DNA of 64,000 nucleotides, from contig NZ_CAIY01000044.1 of NCBI RefSeq assembly GCF_000350105.1, positions 310,001-374,000 of the forward strand, given 5' to 3'. Position numbers and translations under genes: made by a program. The notes under the pieces were generated by a model, which did no database searches, had not been told where the DNA came from, and saw only the letters and a program-made list of their open reading frames with translations. How positions within the stretch are numbered: position 1 is the first letter of the stretch; each line of letters starts with the position of its first letter. Source of the stretch: Richelia intracellularis HH01 (lineage in GTDB: Bacteria > Cyanobacteriota > Cyanobacteriia > Cyanobacteriales > Nostocaceae). Positions 54,920 to 64,000 of the stretch are shown in pieces.

Positions 54920-56411
54920 TTAGTTTACCTTAGTCAAATAGCTATCGTAAGCAAAAGGCCAAATAAATTTAAAGAACGTAATAACTTAATTAAGAAGAGA
55001 ATGTGATCATATCATATTATTTCCATAAATTTTGAGAAGTATATAGAAAATTTATGCATCCTAAATAAAATTTGTATTGTAGCTGTTTAAAACTACAAAT
55101 ATATTAATCCTTTAAACAAAGAAACTCACTAGCAATCAATACAAGTTGAGATACAGCAATTTGGATAGCTTACATTGAGGCTAAGCAGGATTATGAAATA
55201 TTTATATTTATTTTTTCTATTTCATCATCAAAATAATACTATTGACAGTAGATAGTACCAGGATAAATTATAAAAATTAGGCTTTAAGCTTTTTATGATT
55301 TAGTAAAATAAGATTAAAACCCTAATAACTATAAATTAGCTAACGCAATATTATACTCTCACTAGTAATAATAAGCTTAAAGATAAGATTAAATATAACT
55401 AAGTCTAATCCTTATAAATATGCAATTTCTTATCCTATTAAACGTGTAAAGGAATGGTTATTATTCTTTTTCTCATACTAATTTTGCTTGGTTGAATTAG
55501 ACAAATATTATTTTTTGTGCTGAGTTAGAGTCTATTGGAATCAAGTGGTTATGGCGAATCAATTAATCATAGTGATAATATTACCGTTCTAACAGATAGT
55601 TATGCAGTTAAAGTTGAATGAGAATATTTTACAAGCTTACATTTTGAGCAACCCAGAAATTTGCTTGAAATTATTAAGCTTGATATGTCAAAGTATTCTA
55701 AACTAATTCTTATTATAAAAATCTCAAAATATTAAATATTTTGCTGATGAATATCGGATTTTCAACTTATAATTGAATTTACTGGGTTTAGTTTATTAGC
55801 CAATAATTATTGAGGGCATTTGATAATTTCACTAATTTATCAGAACACAAATAATTATCTTATTTTATAAGAATTCTTAAGGTAATACCTATTATATTTA
55901 TAGCTAAATAATTATTAATCTTAGAAATTATTAAAGCTCATGTAATTTCTATCATTATTTTGGAATACATAATAATGAAATCTTATTGAATCATTAAAAT
56001 GATTATCTCTGTCAAACAGATTAGATTATATAGGAGAGTTTTCTAGCTAAGCTGGGAGTATCATGCTTAATGATGAAATATGAGCTTTTTCTTTGATTTT
56101 CTAAGATTAGACATGAATATTTACACTATACATAATACTTTTAACTTTAAATCGTAGATTTAGGTTATGAATATACAATTTTATACTCTTAATCTATACC
56201 AATTTAAAAACATCAGGTGAGGAATATAGTTATTATAATACTATTTTTATAAATTAAAATAATATCTTTTTCTATCATAATAAATTTGCAATCAATAGAT
56301 ATCATATTATGATAATTCTTTAGTAAATTTAGGTACATAAATTGGGATTCAATTTATTGCTAGAATGAAAATATTTACTTCTGAATATATCGGTATTATG
56401 AATATGTAAAA

Positions 56412-56440
56412 TCCCCGACTAATCAGTCGGGGAAATTTTT
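56412..56440. terminator. Orphan intrinsic terminator
   Basis: TCCCCGACT and AGTCGGGGA form a nine-base-pair GC-rich stem with an AATC loop, followed on the plus strand by AATTTTT. It also fits a terminator for the minus-strand frame whose stop lies at 56439-56441. No intact gene is within a kilobase on either strand. Confidence 0.65.
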
Positions 56441-56534
56441 AGTACACCCCTTGCACCAAAACTACAGTACTAGTATCAAAAGTTAAAAACCTGCCAAATT
56501 GCCAATTTATGCTTAGGTTAGCCTTACCGTAATA
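56439..56534 (-). pseudogene. Possible 3' remnant of a lost gene
   Basis: About 31 open codons ending in TAA directly next to the orphan terminator. The reading (ending VVLVQGVY) has protein-like composition but no family I recognise. Upstream it runs into a stop with no start. Only the arrangement of stop codon then terminator supports it. Confidence 0.3.
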
Positions 56535-57699
56535 TCATTTATATATAGTAATTATAATTAGTACTTATACTGATAAATTAGAGTAAAAAAATAAAAAAGT
56601 ATAATCAAGATTATGAAATAATCATTTTTGGTTTAATTGTCAGCTTTTTTCGGTAATTCATATTTCTTTGTTATAACTAATACTCATTTTAAATATTTAG
56701 GTTACCAATCATCTTTAATTAGGTTTACTGTCTTGGATAACAAATCTATATCAACTAATTTATACTCTGATACCCAGGTTTATATAAACATCAAGCTATT
56801 TGCTGGTCGGAGTAATACAGGCATATGAGTAAAGATAATTAAAAGGTGATCGAGCAAGAAAGAGTATAAAGATTTATGATCATGGGTTTAAGATAGCAAT
56901 GTTGTCCTAATATGATTGAGTGAAGCTTAGTGTTTGCTTTCTATTGAAAGTATATACCAAGAATATTTCATCGTGAAAAATAATTTTTAACTTTCTTCTT
57001 TAACCTAAATTTAAATTATCAAATTCATGTATTAATTTATAAATTAGGGTATTTAGCATTTAGACTTATTCATTACCTAATAAATATAGTAGTATCTAAT
57101 TTTAATAGTAAACTATTGAATATTTAAGACTCAAAGTAATTATACTTGTACTCGTAAATTACCAGTAGATTATAAAGGTTATTAGGGCTTATTTTTGGTA
57201 CCATTTAAAGCAAGCACTGTATTAAAAAACCTTACTAAATAAAATATTTGTTAGGATTTTAATCCTAAGAAGATATGAAATAATTTATTTTAGAGATTAA
57301 ATAGCATTTCTATTCTGTTCAAAAAGCATCTTAGCTTTGAATAAGAGGTAATTATTACTTATATATATCACTGGGAGTTAATAACTAAACATTAAAGACT
57401 ATACTGAAAAAGATTATGATTATTTAGTATTCATTCTCATTACTTCAATGTAGATATTTAATATTTTATTTATTCTGATTTTCTAATATTTTTTAATCTA
57501 AGATTAAGGGCAAAGTTAATAAATTATTTACCTCCATCTCAATCAGTTCTAAAATAAATCTCATATAGGGAGAATTATGCTCATATGAGCATTAGTTTAG
57601 CAAAAATCAATGTTGTTATGAAAGCAAATGAAAACAGCTACTATGGCGATCTCGACTTTTATGTATTTTCTGAAATAATTTTGAAAATAAAATGAAAGC

Positions 57700-59280
57700 G
57701 TAAAAATTATACTCCGAGATGATGAGTTGATCGAAGCTTCACCACGATTGTATATTTGCTGAGCATAATCAGTCCAAATTCCTTGTCCCAAATATTGGAA
57801 ACGACTGGTTTCCAGTAATACTGTATATAGTAAGGCTGCTTGATGGTTGGTGCTTTTGGTAACATTTATATCCTGTTCTACCAGGGGATCATACTTTTTA
57901 TGGAAAATGGCGATTAGTTTATTTATTGGCTATAGAATATTCTTATAACCTTTTACCCAGCTCAAATCATTAGTTCATGATGCAACATCCATATGAAACT
58001 GAGGGTCAATCTCCTTTAATTCTTGAATAGATTTTCTACTACTGTTGGCGTTGTCGCATTAGGATTAACTAGATGCCAAATTTTGTGTTGCTGTATGGCT
58101 TGACAAGTTAGATATTTCTCTGTAGCAACACTCATTGCTTCAATTAATTCCAAATATTCGGTATAATTTGAGGCTACAAACCCGACGGAATCACTATCAC
58201 GGATTTCATGGTAAACCTTAATTAAGTCATGCGGATATTCGTTCATCATTACACCGCGATTTTCACCACCGGCAATTTGGGTAACGCGAATAGGTATAGT
58301 AAGTCATAGTATTAATTGTTTGTCTAATTTTTCCTTTTGCCTCAAAATAGGACTGTATTTGCGCCACAATTTTAATTTTAGTATCAGAACCTTGGAATTT
58401 AATTAAAGCTATGATGCTAATCATTTGACCATGAGAATTACGAGCAACTAAATGATTTGCTATATACTTATCCTCATAATACAAACTAGAACTATCCAGC
58501 CTCTCTGCAGAATGTTCTTTCTTGTACCATTAACCACTTATAACCACATTCTTTTAGAGCTTTAATATATTCAAATAAAGTGTCTGGGTGGTTGGGTAAG
58601 TGCATTTCTGGTGGAGAAAAGCTTCTTATCCGTTTTAGGGCATCATAACCAAGCATTGATTTGGATCAATGCTGCCACACCTGAATGTGTAGTTTTGTAT
58701 CAGGAATAGTCGTCGATGATACTACCGCATGACTCCACATTACTCTTAGCTATTTAACATAAGGCTGGTAACGGGAATTATAGGTAATATTTTTTAGTCT
58801 ATTAGCTTATTATATAGTATGATTACATACCATTTGTTGCAAACTCCATAACAAATTTCCCGAATAGTTCAACATAATACGGGAATTGCAACCTTCAGAA
58901 ACTAGTTGGGGGATTTCATCCCCTATACGACTGTAATACCAGGCAAATCGAGATGCATTATGGTTATCTCAATCGTTCGGTTGATTAAACATGTATTGGA
59001 GATTGCCGATAATCCCCCCACTAATACCAGCAGATATGGCAGGTTGGTGCATATGGAAGGCACAGGCAAATCCAGCAGTAACATCTTCCATCCTTATACT
59101 AGTTCTACTTAAGAATATTGCTTGATTATGGTTTACTACCAAATTAACTTCTTTTTCTAAACCACAAATATCCAGGAATGCTGATGTTAATAATTCTAGG
59201 TTTGACTGATTAGCAAATAGCACTGTTGCTATCATAAGAGTTTCTTCAAAATTGCTAGTTTCAGTAAATGCCTTTCACTA
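57700..59280 (-). pseudogene. Glycoside hydrolase family 57 protein, pseudogene
   Basis: Fragments in all three frames line up in order with the cyanobacterial GH57 protein I remember: an N-terminal part with FACAFHMHQP near 59060-59100, then DNHNASRFAWYY, NYSGNLLWSLQQM (about 58850), the PEMHLPNHPDTL block (about 58610), ANHLVARNS, GVMMNEYPHDLIKVYHEI, IQQHKIWHLVNP, a TGA replacing the Trp of WTND (about 57985) followed by LSWVKGY, and LGQGIWTDYAQQIY near 57780. Several frameshifts and stops interrupt it, so no enzyme is made. Family members act on alpha-glucans (amylase or branching type), hence loss of a glycogen-related function is inferred. Confidence 0.88.
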
Positions 59281-59947
59281 TTACTATCCAGACATTAATT
59301 ATGCAAATAAATCCTGGTATATAATGAATAACTACTGTATCCTTAACATTAATCAATGTCTAAAACTATATACATATATTCTACTTATAATTAGAATAAA
59401 CCCCATATAGAAACATTTTATTTACAATAAGTTTATGTATCTAAATATATTCTCTTCAGTTATCAAGATAAAAATATGAAAGCTAAAACTCATAGCCTGA
59501 TAGATAATACAGCAATATAAGTTAATTGAAAATTCAACTTTGATTAAGTGATTAATACAATTCTCAAAATTTATCTACAAAGGAATATGTAGGAAAATAA
59601 AACAAAAAGCCGGCAAATTATAGTTAATTAGATTCTGGACTAAATGTTTTAACATCATAGTTTAGACATTAAGTAACTCTTATTTATATAAGTCTTTAAT
59701 TTTTATATGTTATTTATTTGTGATATTCATCGTAATAAAAAAATCCATATTATTTATAATAAGTTTTCATATTTACTATATTATCCTTAGATCCAAAAGT
59801 TAAATTTTTCGTTCCATACTAAATAACTGCCCAGAACATAGGGATATTTTATCTTCTGAATATCACTTAAATATCACTTTAAAATTTGCCGCCCATATTT
59901 CGGTAAACTGAAGGTAATACTGTCTTAAAAAGATTAACAAGTACTTT
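59281..59947. other. Non-coding region
   Basis: 667 bases between the GH57 pseudogene start and the thioredoxin-like gene. AT-rich, no gene or hairpin recognised. The thioredoxin-like gene's promoter is expected in the right part. Confidence 0.55.
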
Positions 59948-60538
59948 ATGAATACAAAACCACATGATCATTATACGGTGAAAACCGATTTCAATAGAGG
60001 AATACGCATCAGGAATTTCTTAATTATTATGGTTGCAATTAGCCTGAGTGCATCACTATTTTTAGGGTTAAAGACAAATACTAGTACTACATCCCTTATG
60101 GAATTAGATAGTAAATCCATACCCCTAGAAGTTGCTGTAAGTAATATGAAACCATCCATAGTAGAATTTTATGCTGGTTGGTGTACAGTTTGCCAAAAAA
60201 TGGCTCCTGATATTGCTGAGTTTAAACGGAAATATGGAAGCAATGTGAACTTTGTTCTGCTGAATGTGGATAATACCAAATGGTTGCCAGAAATGTTAAA
60301 GTACAGGGTCGATGGTATCCCTCATTTTTTATTTTTAGACAAAAAAGGAGAAACTATTGGACAATCAGTCGGTAACCAACCCCATACAATTATGGAAAGA
60401 AACTTACAGGCTCTTGTGAAAGGTGATTCTCTACCCTATGTTAAAAACAACGGAGATTTTTCTGAGTTTTCCACATCGGTTGTACCATTGAACAACCAAT
60501 ATGATCCCCGCAGCCACAGTAGTCAGATTATAAAATAA
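59948..60538 (+). CDS. txlA: Membrane-anchored thioredoxin-like protein (TxlA/HCF164 type)
   Basis: 196 residues. A signal-anchor helix (about 23-41) places the thioredoxin fold on the lumenal side of the thylakoid or periplasm. The active site is WCTVC (Cys79, Cys82), the cis-proline segment DGIPHFLFLDKKGE, and length and spacing fit the cyanobacterial TxlA and plant HCF164 group. In plants HCF164 supplies reducing power for cytochrome b6f assembly; the cyanobacterial protein is thought to act alike. The C-terminal 35 residues are polar and variable. It lies convergent with atpC. Confidence 0.88.
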   Translation: MNTKPHDHYTVKTDFNRGIRIRNFLIIMVAISLSASLFLGLKTNTSTTSLMELDSKSIPLEVAVSNMKPSIVEFYAGWCTVCQKMAPDIAEFKRKYGSNVNFVLLNVDNTKWLPEMLKYRVDGIPHFLFLDKKGETIGQSVGNQPHTIMERNLQALVKGDSLPYVKNNGDFSEFSTSVVPLNNQYDPRSHSSQIIK

Positions 60539-60608
60539 ATTAGGGTATAGCAATGTCAGTCTTAAAGTAAATTACCTTATAAATCCAACCATCAATTAAA
60601 ATAATAAA

Positions 60609-60632
60609 AGGCACTAAATATTTGTAGTGCCT
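60609..60632 (-). terminator. Terminator of the atpD-atpC unit
   Basis: AGGCACTA and TAGTGCCT pair exactly around an eight-base loop. On the minus strand the stem is followed by TTTTATTATTTTAATT. It begins 32 bases beyond the atpC stop, the expected place for an intrinsic terminator. Confidence 0.8.
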
Positions 60633-60663
60633 AAGTCTGTATGGAATTAAATAATAGCAGGAA

Positions 60664-61077
60664 TTAAACAATAGTAGCAGCCTGAAATCGTGCACGTGCA
60701 CGTTTGAAGGATTTTTTTGCTTGGAGTTGTGCTTGACGGTCTCCTTCTGAGACTCTACTGAGAAGGGTCTCCGCATCATTGAGAGCACTACGGGCTTCTT
60801 CCAAATCAATAGAATCACCACGTTCTGCACTATTTACTAGAATAGTTACCTCATCTTCTTCTACTTCTGCAAATCCACCCATGAGAGCAATAGAAGTCCA
60901 ACCCTTTTGATTTTTGTCGGTACGCACTCGCATTACACCCGTGTCTAAGGCAGTCAAAATTGGTGCATGCCCACTAAGGACTCCCAATTGTCCCGTAGTA
61001 CTTGGGAGAATAACTTCTTCTGCAGAGGCATCCCAAATTGTTTTGTCTGGGGAAATTATACGAACAGTTAATGTCAT
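60664..61077 (-). CDS. atpC: ATP synthase F1 epsilon subunit
   Basis: 137 residues, full length. It forms part of the rotor stalk and restrains ATP hydrolysis. The N-terminal beta-sandwich ([34 protein letters not shown]) and the C-terminal helical hairpin (about 90-135) are present. Called atpE in cyanobacterial and plastid naming. It follows atpD by 119 bases on the same strand, the usual separate atpB-atpE operon of cyanobacteria. A repeat-rich hairpin lies in the gap. Confidence 0.96.
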   Translation of the reverse strand: MTLTVRIISPDKTIWDASAEEVILPSTTGQLGVLSGHAPILTALDTGVMRVRTDKNQKGWTSIALMGGFAEVEEDEVTILVNSAERGDSIDLEEARSALNDAETLLSRVSEGDRQAQLQAKKSFKRARARFQAATIV

Positions 61078-61130
61078 TTTAGGTAATTACTAGCTGGAAA
61101 CTGGCTATTATGACTGCAAGGACAAAGACC

Positions 61131-61184
61131 TGGTAATTGGGTAATTGGTAATTTATGACTGTTATTACCCATTACCTATTACCT
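61131..61184. repeat. Imperfect inverted repeat between atpD and atpC
   Basis: Short GGTAAT(T)GG units at 61131-61151 face ATTACC(C/T) units at 61164-61184, able to fold into an imperfect hairpin. Similar TAATTGG repeats occur in Nostocales spacers. It might tune atpC expression relative to atpD, but this is inference. Confidence 0.55.
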
Positions 61185-61196
61185 AAGATTCACCGA

Positions 61197-63420
<2,224 letters not shown>

Positions 63421-64000
63421 CTACATGGCACCGCTGTTTTTATTAAATAAAATAATTACAGTTTTGAGAATCAGATGCAAATCGTGCAATAAGCTCCAAT
63501 TTTTTTGATATTGTAAATCCAAACGAATTACATCTTCAAAACTACGTACGGTAGAACGACCACTCACTTGCCATTCACCAGTCATTCCAGGTTTTACATC
63601 GAAGCGTTGCCATTCTGGAACTTCATACTTTTCTACCTCATCAGGAGTAGGAGGCCTGGTTCCCACTAAACTCATATCACCTTTGAGAACATTCCAAAAT
63701 TGGGGTAACTCATCCAAACTAGTACGACGTATAAAGTGACCAACTTTAGTAATTCTTGGATCATTATCATTCTTGAAGAATGCTCCTTGTACCTGGTTGT
63801 TAACTTGAGACTTTTTTGCCTCTGCACCTAGGTACATTGAACGGAATTTCCATATCCTAAAGCGTTTACCCATCCAACCATATCGGGTCTGATGAAAAAA
63901 TACAGGTCCAGGATTGTCAATGGTAATTGCTAAAGCAATCGGTATAAACAAGATACTTGTAATCACTAAACCTACAACAGAACCGAAAATATCAATTAAT
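63421..64000 (-). CDS. Sugar transferase (polyprenyl-phosphate glycosyl-1-phosphate transferase), partial
   Basis: The frame stays open to the window edge, so the start is missing; at least 193 residues are visible. It is the C-terminal catalytic domain of the bacterial sugar transferase family: LIDIFGSVVGLVITS (membrane helix), PGPVFFHQTRYGWMGK, FRIWKFRSM, FKNDNDPRIT, RRTSLDELPQFWNVLKGDM, SLVGTRPP and KPGMTGEWQVSGRS. It transfers a sugar-1-phosphate to undecaprenyl phosphate to begin synthesis of an exopolysaccharide. In heterocystous cyanobacteria such enzymes serve capsule or heterocyst-envelope polysaccharide; which one cannot be told. The catalytic motifs are intact. Confidence 0.92.
   Translation of the reverse strand, partial: LIDIFGSVVGLVITSILFIPIALAITIDNPGPVFFHQTRYGWMGKRFRIWKFRSMYLGAEAKKSQVNNQVQGAFFKNDNDPRITKVGHFIRRTSLDELPQFWNVLKGDMSLVGTRPPTPDEVEKYEVPEWQRFDVKPGMTGEWQVSGRSTVRSFEDVIRLDLQYQKNWSLLHDLHLILKTVIILFNKNSGAM

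Noticed and set aside
56637-56828. 63-codon plus-strand frame in the desert
   Set aside because: It has a weak start, no ribosome-binding site and an Asn/Ser/Ile-rich composition typical of AT-rich noise.
58906-59112. 68-codon plus-strand frame
   Set aside because: It is the antisense of the GH57 pseudogene, whose minus-strand reading matches a known family.

Overview
The window looks like chromosomal DNA of a heterocyst-forming (Nostocales-type) cyanobacterium that is undergoing genome reduction, probably a host-associated lineage such as Richelia or the Azolla symbiont. This rests on recalled protein similarity and gene content, not on a database search. psaC, a TxlA/HCF164-like thioredoxin, ATP synthase genes and the small cyanobacterial families DUF3146, DUF1815 and DUF2288 mark a cyanobacterium. 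Intact genes fill only about 55% of the 64 kb. The rest is very AT-rich, holds recognisable gene ruins and carries no transposase, CRISPR or prophage that I can see.

Layout. 1-4.2 kb: eroded DNA with one long decayed reading frame and a DUF3146 gene. 4.2-10.9 kb: an overlapping SNF2 helicase/SWIM-protein pair (minus strand), divergent from pnp. 12.3-18.2 kb: two ABC exporter half-transporters that look like the halves of one heterodimer, now separated by 2.3 kb of non-coding DNA. 18.3-25 kb: a YdcF-family protein that has lost its catalytic core, galE, an AI-2E transporter, an LCP-family protein and an alpha/beta hydrolase. 26.4-27.7 kb: pyrH-frr. 28.7-31.6 kb: a FemAB-like protein, a family 2 glycosyltransferase and an MMADHC-like protein (minus strand). 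32.3-36.2 kb: plsX-fabH-fabD-plsC, the start of fatty acid and phospholipid synthesis. 36.5-40.5 kb: DUF2288, recQ, DUF1815. 42.6-45.8 kb: succinate-semialdehyde dehydrogenase next to an acetolactate-synthase-like enzyme, the pair known in cyanobacteria to close the TCA cycle through 2-oxoglutarate decarboxylase. 47.4-50.7 kb: trmO, tRNA-Tyr, tRNA-Thr, a second AI-2E transporter and a 59-residue membrane protein. 52-55 kb: glmS, broken by one missing base in an A7 run, and psaC. 55-59.9 kb: a desert with a wrecked glycoside hydrolase family 57 gene. 60-64 kb: txlA-like gene, atpC and atpD, and the C-terminal part of a sugar transferase cut by the window edge.

Retained genes cover core photosynthesis, energy, lipid, RNA and cell-wall precursor functions. 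What is decaying is carbohydrate-active or regulatory. Several strong hairpins remain next to genes (psaC, atpC, frr, DUF1815) or stand alone in gene-free DNA, where they may mark genes that are gone. The points most worth a second look are the glmS A7 frameshift in a gene expected to be essential, the in-frame loss of the DUF218 core from the YdcF-like protein, the split ABC heterodimer, and a decayed frame whose stops are all TAA or TAG.
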